Made by a program: the position numbers and the translations under genes. Below are positions 24,030 to 34,054 of a stretch of 64,000 nt of DNA, in pieces. Position 1 is the stretch's first letter, and every line of letters begins with the position of its first letter. This DNA is from Endomychus coccineus (taxonomy: Eukaryota > Arthropoda > Insecta > Coleoptera > Endomychidae): assembly GCA_958510875.1 (NCBI GenBank), contig OY294069.1:165663111-165727110 (forward strand), read 5' to 3'. Below the pieces are notes generated by a model. That model did not search any database. It saw only the letters and a program-made list of their open reading frames with translations, and was not told where the DNA came from.

Positions 24030-24370
24030 ATGCTTATAACCTTATGCCTATAACCTCCAAACATCCAAGTTAAATGTTAATGCATATCTCGATTTCCTCT
24101 CCCAAAATGCCCTTCATATTAAGGTCGAGCCCTTCCGAACTACTTCCTACCAGACATCATTTTTCTATTGAACGGCGAGGTTGTGAACTCTTCGCCTAGA
24201 AAGGTCTTTCCTTTTACCTATAACCTCCAAACATTCAAGAGGAATTCTAATGCATATCTCGATCTCTTCTCCCAACATTCTACCACTCGCACGGACATTA
24301 TGGGTTTTCCTATCGTGTAGTAAAAAAACGGCTAACGGCATTGAAGTGTTTGCTTTTTCTTTCAATAGTA
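24030..24370. repeat. Two-unit imperfect direct repeat (~190-bp period)
   Basis: The words 'cctataacctccaaacat' and 'taatgcatatctcgat' followed by 'ctctcccaa' occur near 24050-24110 and again near 24220-24280. A minus-strand frame at 24365-24165 is open for 66 codons across the right unit but has no recognisable motif. Confidence 0.65.
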
Positions 24371-25043
24371 TCTATATAAATATAAACCAAATTTGGTATA
24401 CTATCTTTGAGGTGGGTACAAGTAGACGACCAAACGTTTTGATTTTATATAAAATCAGAATATCAAGTTCCAGATAGATTGTATTTGATCTCAAGTTAAC
24501 TTCCCAACATAATATATATTGTTGGCATGATCAAATTATTTCACTAGTCGGTACTATACAAACCAACTAAAAACCATTCCAAAGGCAGTTGCTTTTGAAT
24601 ATTCCATATTTTATTTAATTATTTAAGTAAATATAAATAATCTAGTACGAGTATTTTCTTTTTCAAAATAAAGTTCGAATTTTTAATTATTTTAATTAAC
24701 AATAATCACACATAATGTTGATTAGTATCCCATTGATTTATGATATTTATGATAATAAATTCTGAACAAATTCACCGTCGATGATGAAGCTTTTATGTGT
24801 TTTTAGGACAATGAACATAGTAAGTGGAACAGGTTTACATTATCAAAACCATATTTAAAATTCAAATATATATTACATAAAAAAGTAAGTTTCTGCAAAA
24901 CAAGTCCTTAAAAGTAAATAAATAGCTAGGAATTAATCGGTATAAGAAGCTAGAACGCATCATTATACCTATTAGTTGAAAAGTTGATCAAATTCATTTT
25001 ACCCGTACTGATATATCACGTATTTATTTATTTCCCCTGCTGG
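24371..25043. other. 3' flank of the LRR gene
   Basis: AT-rich. A TTTATT cluster at about 25022-25032 (AATAAA on the minus strand) lies just beyond the LRR stop codon and could serve as its polyadenylation signal. No other gene seen. Confidence 0.45.
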
Positions 25044-26351
25044 TCATCTGAGAAGGGCAAAATTTTCCATATTTCCACTCTCTATGTACCCTCCAGCAGT
25101 ATTGCCGCCGGTGACTCTCCTTCTTATATATTGGTACAAACCCAAACGCAATGGGAAATATATCATAACAGAGAGTACAACCAACACAAAAATTACAATT
25201 AACAAGTTTTGAACAGTGGCCATACCCTTCAAAATATCTCTATTGGTTTGTATCAGTTCTTTATTCTGGCCCATTATTTTTCCACCATAGTCAACTGTGG
25301 TGGTCTCGTTCAAATTTGGCACATCTGTCTTTAACGTGGTACTAAGATATTTGGAGGTTGTAGTTCTATACTTCGCTGATATATTAATACAATCAATCCC
25401 GCTTTCACTCATCGGGGACAAATTATGGGAAAAATGGATGATCTTCGTATCTGCAAGCTGATGAAGAATGAGGTCCAAATCTTCACAAAACCAATTATTA
25501 TCATTCAAGTCTATCATTCCTAACTCGGGCAGATGCAACCTCAACGCATAAATGTTTAACTGACTCAGATAGTTACTACTCAAATTCAACCTCTTCAACT
25601 GGGAAAAGCTGAAATTATACGATGGGTCGAAACTGTCCAAACCATTTTTGCATAGGTTTAAAGTTTGTAAACTTGGTAAAGGCCATTTATGAGGTTCCAA
25701 AGTCGCAAGCCTGTTGAAACCCAAATTCAAATCAATCAAATTTTTCAATGGCTGAAAAACTTCGGGAGAAAATGTCCTCAATTTATTCATTTCCAGGTTC
25801 AGCGTTTGCAAAGTTCTCAAATTCAAAAACGTCAGAGGCTGTAAAAACTGTATTTCATTCTGACGTAGATTCAAGTAGGTAAGCCTTATAAGAAGAGCGA
25901 ACGATAAATCTGGCAAGTTTTTCAATGAATTTCCACTCAAATCCAATTCGTTCAAATTCGGTAATCCATCGAAAATATATCGGGAAATGCGGGTCAAATT
26001 GTTATCCTTCAATTCTAAATATTTCAAACACGTCAATGATAAAAAAGCACCCTCGAATATTCTTTCCAATGATTTATTGTTAACGGATAATTTGATTACG
26101 TGGCTGGAATCGAACGCAAAAAAAGAGTTCTTCGGTAAATTATCGATTTTCTCAAAACTCAGTTCCACATAACTGCCCATCGAGTTGGGTTGTCTTGGGT
26201 CGAAGTAGATTTTGTTTCCTTGATATGCTACCAACGAATCGAATGTTCGTGTTTTTGGATGATTCGTCACGACACACTCTGTCGCGAAAATATCTTGAAC
26301 TGTTGACAGGATTACAACTGCTAATAAAATTGGATGGCTGACTGCAAACAT
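25044..26351 (-). CDS. Leucine-rich-repeat single-pass membrane protein
   Basis: The frame is open from 26420, but I place the start at Met 26351. The base before it ends a good splice acceptor (tttacttttgcag), and the protein then opens with a signal peptide (FAVSHPILLAVVILSTVQD, cleavage likely before TECVV). That gives 435 residues. About nine LRRs follow, for example LKYLELKDNNLTRI, LNELDLSGNSLKNLP, LQTLNLEMNKLRTF and LKRLNLSSNYLSQL. A cysteine-containing cap (WFCEDLD...GIDCIN), a Thr-rich stalk, one membrane helix (NLLIVIFVLVVLSVMIYFPL, about residues 382-401) and a basic 34-residue tail complete it. Type I topology with extracellular LRRs suggests adhesion or receptor use. I do not recognise the orthologue. 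A non-coding 5' exon should lie upstream. Confidence 0.85.
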   Translation of the reverse strand: MFAVSHPILLAVVILSTVQDIFATECVVTNHPKTRTFDSLVAYQGNKIYFDPRQPNSMGSYVELSFEKIDNLPKNSFFAFDSSHVIKLSVNNKSLERIFEGAFLSLTCLKYLELKDNNLTRISRYIFDGLPNLNELDLSGNSLKNLPDLSFALLIRLTYLNLRQNEIQFLQPLTFLNLRTLQTLNLEMNKLRTFSPEVFQPLKNLIDLNLGFNRLATLEPHKWPLPSLQTLNLCKNGLDSFDPSYNFSFSQLKRLNLSSNYLSQLNIYALRLHLPELGMIDLNDNNWFCEDLDLILHQLADTKIIHFSHNLSPMSESGIDCINISAKYRTTTSKYLSTTLKTDVPNLNETTTVDYGGKIMGQNKELIQTNRDILKGMATVQNLLIVIFVLVVLSVMIYFPLRLGLYQYIRRRVTGGNTAGGYIESGNMENFALLR

Positions 26352-26354
26352 CTG

Positions 26355-26472
26355 CAAAAGTAAATTCTTATTGGTATAAAAACAATTGGATTTTAAAGGC
26401 TTAACGAGGTTAAGCATCATTTTGTCAGATTACAAAACTACTCGCTTTCTCATAAACCAATGAAGTACTAGA
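26355..26472 (-). other. Probable 5' intron start of the LRR gene
   Basis: Upstream of the predicted start codon the minus strand reads as intron with a pyrimidine-rich acceptor. The 5' exon and donor are not identified; the Tc1 element at 26473-27829 lies in this intron or in the promoter region. Confidence 0.4.
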
Positions 26473-27829
26473 ACATACACACATCAAAAGAATCTAAGGG
26501 TCAAGCATATTTTGGGATTGTTTGTTAATTCGCGTTGCAGATCTTTGTTTGTTATTTACACAATACTTTTTTATCATTTTGAACATCATGGCATGTGTTC
26601 CTCTTTTTTCCAACGACTATTCATTTTCTTCATGTCGTTTCTTGTTTCATTCATCATATCAAATCAGATGTTATCCGACCAGCGGATGGTAATCATTGAA
26701 AATTTTGAGTAGTGTTGTTTGTCTAAATTATGGAAAGTAATCACCTTCAGAGAGACGTGCACTTAAGCGTCATTGGAATGCTTCAAGCTGGAATGTCGCA
26801 GAGGGTTGTTGCCAATGAATTAGGGACTAACCAGTCCACTATAAGTCGTTTATGGATTCGTTATAATCAAACTGGTGATGTTAGAGAGCAACATACTGGC
26901 CGTACCAGAATAACAACGGCGGCACAGGACAGATTTCTGAGAATACAAGCTCTGAGAAATCCAACCCACACGGCAGGTCAACTCAGTCTGGAACTCAGAA
27001 ACGCTCACCATATACAGATAAGTGAAACTTTGAGAAATAGACTACACGAGTCCAATTTACGTGCCAGGCGTCCATGTAGAGTTCCACCATTATCCAGAGG
27101 AAATCGCGAGGCACGAATAGTCTGGGCTAGAAATCACATCGAATGGGGCGTGCAAGAATGGACTCCTGTGTTGTTTGGTGATGAATCGAGATTCGGTTTA
27201 CGTCCAGATACTAGACGTACTCGTGTATGGAGAGCACCTGGAAATGTTTGGAGACTTAGGACTGCACAGGAAGTTCACAGCTACCAAGGCGGAACGGTGA
27301 TGGTTTGGGGTGGTATCAGCATTGGCGGAAGAAGCGACCTCGTATTGCTGGAGAGGTTTGTAAATGCTCTTAGATATAGGGACCTGATATTAGAAACATT
27401 TGTCATTCCGTATGCAGCTGCAGTAGGTGAAAACTTCATCTTCATGCATGACAATGCGCGCCCTCATACCGCCGCGATCGTAAGAGATTACTTGGATGAG
27501 AGTGGTATAAGTGTTTTGGATTGGCCTGCTCAATCGCCAGACCTGAATCCGATTGAGCATGTGTGGGATTTGCTTGGCAGAAGAATTTTAAGGCGTAACA
27601 TTCTCTTCCAGACACGGAATCAATTGTTCCATACTCTGGTTGAAGAATGGAATGCGATTGATCAGGAAAGCATCGATAACCTTATTCTCAGCTTACCAAA
27701 TCGATGTAGGGCAGTTTTGAACAATCGCGGTGGACACACTCTGTATTAGACATTGACCAGTGACAATTTTTTTGCTCAGAACCCTAAAAATATCGCTGAC
27801 CCCTACATTTTTTTTGATGTGTATGTGTA
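26473..27829 (+). mobile_element. Tc1-like DD34E transposon, apparently intact
   Basis: About 1.36 kb. The ends are inverted: 'acacatcaaaa' followed by AGGGTCA and ATATTTT words at the left, matched by 'ttttgatgtgt', 'tgacccct' and 'aaaaatat' at the right (27788-27823). End points are accurate to a few bases because of the repetitive acacat ends. A mariner-A copy starts 4 bp after the right end. Confidence 0.85.
26730..27749 (+). CDS. Tc1-family transposase (DD34E)
   Basis: An uninterrupted 339-residue frame, the usual length for Tc1 transposases. N-terminal paired-type helix-turn-helix domains (residues about 10-110: MLQAGMSQRVVANELGTNQS, STISRLWIRY) are followed by the catalytic domain with D151 (LFGDESRFGL), D241 (FMHDNARPHTA) and E276 (SPDLNPIEHVWD). 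Exactly 34 residues separate the last two, which is DD34E. The glycine-rich GGTVMVWGGIS strip is present. The product would excise and insert the element at TA sites. Start chosen as the first Met of the frame. With no stops or shifts it is the best candidate in the window for an active enzyme. Confidence 0.93.
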   Translation: MESNHLQRDVHLSVIGMLQAGMSQRVVANELGTNQSTISRLWIRYNQTGDVREQHTGRTRITTAAQDRFLRIQALRNPTHTAGQLSLELRNAHHIQISETLRNRLHESNLRARRPCRVPPLSRGNREARIVWARNHIEWGVQEWTPVLFGDESRFGLRPDTRRTRVWRAPGNVWRLRTAQEVHSYQGGTVMVWGGISIGGRSDLVLLERFVNALRYRDLILETFVIPYAAAVGENFIFMHDNARPHTAAIVRDYLDESGISVLDWPAQSPDLNPIEHVWDLLGRRILRRNILFQTRNQLFHTLVEEWNAIDQESIDNLILSLPNRCRAVLNNRGGHTLY

Positions 27830-27833
27830 TTTA

Positions 27834-28580
27834 TGAGGGCAAGGTGAAAAGTTCCTGAAAAATAAAACAGATGGCGCCACAATCAAAAATCCCATGTGAC
27901 ATTTGGGATGCACCATCTTTAACTAAAACGTTTTAAAATTTTCTAACTGATTTGTCATTCAAATATGGATCCTTCACAATACACCAACAGTCGGAATAGT
28001 GGACTCGTCCTGACGAATTGAAGCCGAAAAAGACCAAAGTGGGTTTATGAGTCAACAAAGTCATGGCAGTTTTTTGGGAAACACACGGTATCGTCCATAT
28101 CGATTACCTTGTAAAGAGCAAAACGATCACCAGCGTATATTATGCAGAGCTGTTGGATAGATTCGACACTGATTTAAAGCGAAAGCGCCGGATTTGGCAA
28201 AGAAAAAAGTGCCCTTCCACCAAGACAACGCACCGGCGGACAGGTCCGCAGTCGCATTGGTAAAATTGCATGAATTGCACTACTAATTGGTTCGTCATCC
28301 ACCATATTGTCCAGATTTGGTCCCCTGCGATTTTTATCTATTTCCAAACTTGAAGTGATGACTCGGCGCAAGAAAATTTGTCTCCAACAATGAGGTCATC
28401 GCCGACACAAACGCCTAATTTGAATGATTGCCGAAATCATATTACTTGGAAGGTATCGAAAAATTAGAAAAACGTTGGAAGAAGTGTATCGGGTTACAAG
28501 GAGATTATGTTGAGAAATAAAATAAGTTTTGTCCAAATAATTCTTGTTTCATTTTTCGGGAACTTTTCATCTTGCCCTCG
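27834..28580 (+). mobile_element. mariner-A copy with both ends, internally deleted
   Basis: TA-flanked at both sides, with termini TGAGGGCAAGGTGAAAAGTT and the inverted equivalent ending at 28580. 747 bp, against about 1.3 kb for a full mariner. The N-terminal half of the transposase is missing. The remaining frames read YTNSRNSGLVLTN-like, then VFWETHGIVHIDYLVKSKTI, LLDRFDTDLKRKRR, HQDNAPAD-like and the C-terminal KLEKRWKKCIGLQGDYVEK, in three frames. Non-autonomous. Confidence 0.9.
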
Positions 28581-28729
28581 TAAGTGTGTTTGAAGTATGA
28601 AAACTCAAATCACGAATATGTTATATTTCAAAGTTATTTATAGATTTAATTGTTTTGTTCGACATTTAGATATTTATGATCAGTTATATTCTTAATAGAG
28701 TATAGTATTTTGCTTGAGTCGTCATACCC

Positions 28730-29195
28730 AGCGCCGTGCGGTGCTATGATGCAAAAAGGCGACCGCATCAGGCGGCAAAAGGTCAAAAAGGCAAAAGATA
28801 CAGGCAACTCGGATTTGAAAGGATGAGAATTGCTGGTAATGAAATTTCTGCGAATCTTGAGTGTAACACTGATTTTCCGACCGAAATTGAAGTTAGAGCT
28901 AGAAAGAAAAAGCTTTAATTTGACGAAAATGCTGCGGACGAACCCTTAACGGAGGAAGATGAATTTAGGATAAACTTTCTCAATTATATTTCGGATATAA
29001 CACTTAATTCCTTGAATGAACGATTTACCCTTTTGGAAACCCACAGCAAAAATTTTTAGTTTTATACCAAATCTTCAAACTTGGAGATGTAACTGATGAA
29101 ATACTTGAAAATCATTACACTAGCCTTCAGTCAATTCTTTCGGACGACAATGAGTCAGATGTAAATGGAAATGAAAGAAGTTTTCCAAATTAAAA
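28730..29195 (+). pseudogene. hAT transposase relic (ZMYM1-like)
   Basis: After an in-frame stop at 28916-28918 the frame reads FDENAADEPLTEEDEFRINF, then LNYISDITLNSLNERFTLLE. This matches the DUF4371/ZMYM1-like hAT transposase region as I know it ((K)FxDE...DEPLT...FR.NFF..I.D...L..RF). It continues in another frame as YQIFKLGDVTDEILENHYTS and a D/N/E-rich segment. No termini or 8-bp duplication were found. Confidence 0.6.
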
Positions 29196-30208
29196 TTAAT
29201 AAAAAACTATTTACGCAATTCCATAAGTTAATCAAAGCTTACAAATCTGGCATTAATTTCTATTGAATGTACATTAGCTGCTCCACTTGACTATACATCC
29301 CCTATTCAGGAATTTGCAAAGTGTAAAGTTGGAAGAGTAAACTTAGTCTATGTATGTTTATGATCAAGTTTATATGAGCTTATATTTATTTATAGAAAAT
29401 TGTTACGTTTGAAAATATATTATTTTCATATTTTTCCGTAGTTTTTTTCAATCACAAATATGGGGGCGGCATTTCGAAGACTTGCATCATGTTGACAAAA
29501 TACAACGCACAGCACTGGTCATACCATTATATCCAAGTTAGTTACAAACAATAAATAATTACATTGAAATCTACAACATGAACTAACATGTCAAATATAT
29601 CAGCATTCCTTAAAATAGATATAACCTTTCTTGATATTCGCTAGGATTTTATTAGAATTGCTAATTTTATTATTCATTTGGAATATCTTTTAATATCTCC
29701 AATTTGGAAAAAGAAAAGAAAATTGTAAACAATTAAGAAAACGTAAACGTTAAAAAAAACTAGCATACCTGCATCAAATAAATAAACTAAATTTCTACAA
29801 TACTTATTTTGCCTAGCGAAAATATCTCTTCAGAGTTGAACTCTAAAATCACCGTACTCCATTATAATGGAATTTAATAGTTCAACTATTGGATCTAACT
29901 TAGTGTGTACTATCTTAACGACATGTAAAAACCTGTCAAACGTTTTTGTACGTGCCTGTTTACGAGATCCAATTGCCGAATACAGTTCAAATCATTCTAA
30001 ATTCTACAATATGTTATCAATAAATAAAAATGATAATTTCGGCACAAAGTTTTTTGCGTGTTCATATTTAGAAAAAAGTCTAAAATGTAAAACAAAAACG
30101 TATTTTCATATAACTGGTTTCAGCAAGCAAAAGGGTAGGGGAAGTCAACATGCACAGAAAAAGGGCTACGTATTAGTACTACTCTCCCAAAGTTTCTGTA
30201 TGGAAGTA
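29196..30208. other. No recognisable gene
   Basis: AT-rich. The frame 29867-30280 is open for 137 codons but has no motif and runs into the next transposon's inverted end, so I treat it as chance. Confidence 0.5.
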
Positions 30209-30439
30209 CCGGGATATCAAAAAGTATCTTGGTCAAGGGTGGTTGTGGAATCTAAAACGTATGTCTTAGTTTACGTTTGAAATAATTATGTCACTGTCAC
30301 ACTGACATCATCAATAACCTACACATTTCATACCTATTTATTTCAGTTGTAAAACAATAATGAACTACAAATTATGAAATAACGGTTTTAGTAAGAAGAA
30401 AAACTAAATTACAGTAATTGTTGGATATGTCCCCTATGT

Positions 30440-31976
30440 CCCCACGTTTTGTTCGATGCACAAGTTGACGCGCATCCTAATGCTGTGAAAACCTTTTTGC
30501 AGCATTTCTGGCGTTATGTTATGTTTAAGTATAGTATATGGGACAGTGTAAATTTGCGTTTTTATTTTTTTTTCGCGAACTAGGACATTTGCTATACACA
30601 GTTAGAATAGTTTTTGACCGCGGAAAGGCACATTTGAGAAAAATAATTTACCACAAAATTTTATGAAACACTATCAATTGCAAATGTTTATATAGCATCA
30701 GCATTTACCCATATTTAACAAACTAGCCTGCGATGACGTTGCCGCTTGGAATAGCGACAATTCAGCCATAAACTGTATTCCAAAGACAATTTAGTCGTAA
30801 ACGGCATTCCAAAAAATAATTATTTTTTATCTAATGGAGAACTCTGAAAATGCTTTTCCGCGCTTCCAAATCGAATGTACTCTGTAATTCATTGATCATT
30901 TCAACTATAATATTCAAATTTTGTCTTTTCAGATTGTCCCATATACTATACTTTACCCCGTTATGGTTGCACATTGCTGAACTATTCTTAGTTGAAGTTC
31001 TTGCAAATTAATACCGGAGTTGCGAAAATCTTGTTTTTTAAATAAGGAAATATAAAATAGTCCATAATTGTCAAACAAGGTGATCTCGGAGGAAACTCAA
31101 CTTCTGTATGCAAACTTATCAGCCGGTCATCTAAAAACTCGCGGAGAAAAGCAATATCTCGTGTAGTATGTGCTGTTGCACCGTCATGCTGGAAATAACC
31201 GTACCGAAGTTCATCACCGTTTAACTGTTGCACAAATTCAGCCAAAAAGTTGTGTCTGTACCTTTCTGCGTTGACGTTGAAATCGAAAAAAATTGGCCCA
31301 ATTATTCTTCTACGAGAAACTGCCATCCAAACACCGATTTTTTGAGCATGTAGTGGCGATTCAGTAAAAACATGAGGGTTATCATTGCTCCACATTCGCA
31401 TATTTTGAGAATTGATGTATCCCGAAAAGTGGAACCACGCTTCGTCAGAAAAAAAGTTAAGTCCAGAAGATCGTCATTCATTAAATTATTGACAAACCAA
31501 TGGCAGTAAGCAAGGCGTCTGGGGTGGTCTGCGGGCAGAAGAGCTTGATATGCTTGCATCTTATATGGATGCATGTTCAAGTCTTTCTTTAAAATCTTCT
31601 GACATGTTCCGTAAGAAAGTCCAATTTCCTGAGAAAGACGTTTCAAAGGTTTTGCAGGCTCCTCTTCCATACGTTGACGAACGTCATTTACAACTTCTTC
31701 TGTACGAACTCTTGGTCTACCAGCACCTTTTTTATGAGTCACACAACCAGTTTCGCGAAACACTTCAACACAATTTGTAAGGCACGCATAAAAATTGTCC
31801 GGTAATATTGCCACGTTTGGGAAGTGCTCTCGAAAATTGTCCAAACACAAACGTTGACTGTATTGCCAATTTCCATTAACTAGCGCATCCGTTCGAAAAT
31901 AGGCTTCAATCACGAAAAATTTTGTGCTGTGTGGTAAGAGGCATGATTCAAAAACTGGATTAGAAAATTCCAGCAC
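30440..31976 (-). pseudogene. DD40/41D transposase, frameshifted and interrupted by a MITE
   Basis: The N-terminal HTH region (NFREHFPNVAILPDNFYACL; GCVTHKKGAGRPRVRTEEVV; RLSQEIGLSYGTCQKILKKD) lies in 31976-31450. A one-base shift in a T run near 31460 precedes the first catalytic strip (FFSDEAWFHFSGYINSQNMR). The second frame (31401-30988) holds KIGVWMAVSRRRIIGPIFFD, the second D (YFQHDGATAHTTRD) and PPRSPCLTIMDYF with the third D, 40 residues on; relatives have 41. The aspartate of SPDL is a cysteine. The C-terminal end (NITPEMLQKGFHSIRMRVNL) reappears at about 30520-30440, after the 425-bp MITE. Inactive. Confidence 0.85.
30528..30952. mobile_element. 425-bp MITE with TTA target duplication
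   Basis: Termini AGTATAGTATATGGGACA and its reverse complement, with one mismatch just inside. Flanked by TTA on both sides (30525-30527 and 30953-30955). It splits the transposase coding sequence, whose C-terminal codons resume on the far side. No coding capacity. A 3-bp TTA/TWA duplication is typical of PIF/Harbinger-type MITEs, so that assignment is an inference. Confidence 0.8.
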
Positions 31977-32122
31977 AACGACTCAACAGATTCTGACATG
32001 ATATTTGTAGGTTATTGATGATGTCAGTGTGACAGTGACATACTTATTTCAAACGTAAACTAAGACATACGTATTAGATTCCACAACCACCCTTGACCAA
32101 GATACTTTTTGATATCCCGGTA

Positions 32123-33099
32123 TAATGAGGGAGGCTCTCTCAGTCAATCAAGAATGTCTAAAGCGTCCCTCAGAAGACCACATGATATCATCGACTCGCA
32201 GCGAATTCGCTTGGTTTGAAGTCCCAAATCTGTTACACTTCGACGTCACTTAATAGTAATAAGAAGAGATAGCTTTAACCTCACATGTTCTATCCTCTTC
32301 GTTTTTCATAATAATATATACCTAGATATTCCTCACGTTCAAAATCCAAAAGCATCCAAAATGCTCACCCACATTTGCAATTACGATTTTCGAAAACATC
32401 GGTATATCAACATTTCAACCCCAAAACCGTTAAATACTAGTTCGATGAAATATAACGGCTTCGACCATTTTTAAAGAAAGCATTTTACTATGGCTGCACG
32501 TAAAATGATGTTTTATACAATTTCAGAATAACGCATATATACTTCCAGTATTTAATATTCACGTAATCATTTGACAAAAACAGGTTCGATATTGAAAGTT
32601 GAGTTAACAAGTACTTACCTTAAAATTACACGATGTTCAATGTTGATGACAGATTAATTATTTTATTTCCAACAGCAGTTCAGCACGCGGAGAACACTTG
32701 CTAACAAAAACAAAACACAACAACAGTGGAAAAGAGATAACAGAAAGTAGACTGAATGAACGCCTTTATCTCTGGCCAGATTGGAGCGATGACTACTGAC
32801 CGGAGTTTTGTTTACTCAACTAATCTGTAGCAAATGATGATGTGTCTGTACAATGATAATTAAATGCAATGCTTATTATTTCATATATTATGAATGTTTA
32901 GTTCAAGTACACAAAGTACATCCCCTATCGATAAAACTAGGATACACCACTAGGATATAATTTAATCCTCATAAAAGTTAACGTGTCGTATACGCATCTC
33001 GTTGATAATGAAAAGGGCTAGAAGAACAATTGAAAACCAAATTAAACCCAGAAAGTGTTCAAATAGTCCTGTAAAAATAGCCCTCATAAATCGAAAATA
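32123..33099. other. No recognisable gene
   Basis: AT-rich spacer, nothing recognised. Confidence 0.55.
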
Positions 33100-34054
33100 G
33101 CTACTATTGACCGATTTGGACGTTCTCGGTGTCAAAATGTTCGGGAAAGCACCCCGATCCAGAAGACCCCGTTTTGAACCCGTGCTTTTGTTATCCCTAT
33201 TTGTTAATTAACAATTAAGCCTCTAATTAATTGTTGATTTGGACCGATAATTACCTAATGTATTTGACAAAAAAATATATGAAAGGAAATTGGCCGCAAA
33301 TCGTTACTCGGGGGGTTTTCGAGGTGGCTGATCACGAATCCGTTGTCGGAATCGGAAAATTCGAGATTTTCATGGAAAATTACAAACAAAATCTGCAAAC
33401 GATGCATCACCAGCGTAAAAAAAAAATCAGTCGGGGGTTTTTGAGGTCGCAAATCACGAATCCGTTGTCAGAATCGAAAAATTCGGAAAACTCGACATTT
33501 TCATGGAAAATTACAACCAATATCTGCAAACGGTGCATCACTAGCGTGAAAAAAAAAGACACTCGGTGGTTTTCGAGGTCGCTGATCACGAATCCGTTGT
33601 CAGAATCGGGAAATTCTACTTTATTGACCGGAAGACGCGACATTTTCATTGGAAAATCTCAACCAAAATATGCAAATGTTGTATTTCAAAATATTTTTTT
33701 TTTTACAAAAAGATTATATTTTATATAGATACTTTTTTACAAAAAACTCAACAATTTATTCACAGCGACCTCGAAATTCTTAGAGTGGATTTTTTTACGC
33801 TAGTGATGCACCGTTTGCCGATTTCGGTTGTGATTTTCCATGGAATTGTCGAGTTTTCCGGTGAATAAAGTTGAATTTCCTGATTCTGACAACGGATTCG
33901 TGATCAGCGAAACAAATCAACAATTAATTGGAGGCTTAATTGTTAATTAACAAATAGGGATAACAAAAGCGCGAGTTCACAATGGGGTCTTCTGGTTCGA
34001 AGCACTTTCCCGAATATTTTGACGCCAAGAACGTCCAAATAGGTCAATAGTAGC
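33100..34054. mobile_element. Foldback element with internal tandem repeats
   Basis: Inverted arms of about 140 bp (33100-33242 and 33913-34054) begin GCTACTATTGACC. Between them a unit of about 125 bp repeats three times (starts near 33310, 33434 and 33562). Each unit has 'gatcacgaatccgttgtc', 'tcatggaaaattaca' and 'gatgcatca' landmarks; a reversed partial unit lies at 33765-33905. The overlapping open frames on both strands come from the repeat and show no real protein. Confidence 0.82.

Larger units (their letters stand above)
30209..32120 (-). mobile_element. DD40D mariner-superfamily element with 117-bp TIRs
   Basis: TA duplications at 30207-30208 and 32121-32122. The inverted ends (about 30209-30325 and 32004-32120) start CCGGGATATCAAAAAGTATC and are nearly identical. 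Total 1912 bp, encoding one transposase on the minus strand that is interrupted by a MITE. Two other elements in the window (36689-37785 and 60121-61089) share these ends but carry no transposase. Confidence 0.92.

Noticed and set aside
25044..26420. Start of the LRR protein at 26420
   Set aside because: The first 23 codons contain a pyrimidine-rich tract and AG directly before Met 26351, and the signal peptide begins only at that second Met.
29867..30280. 137-codon plus-strand frame
   Set aside because: No motif, and its last third is transposon inverted-end sequence.
33231..33868. 165-codon and 100-codon frames in the 33-kb repeat
   Set aside because: Repeated peptides on both strands follow from the tandem and inverted DNA repeats; no domain.
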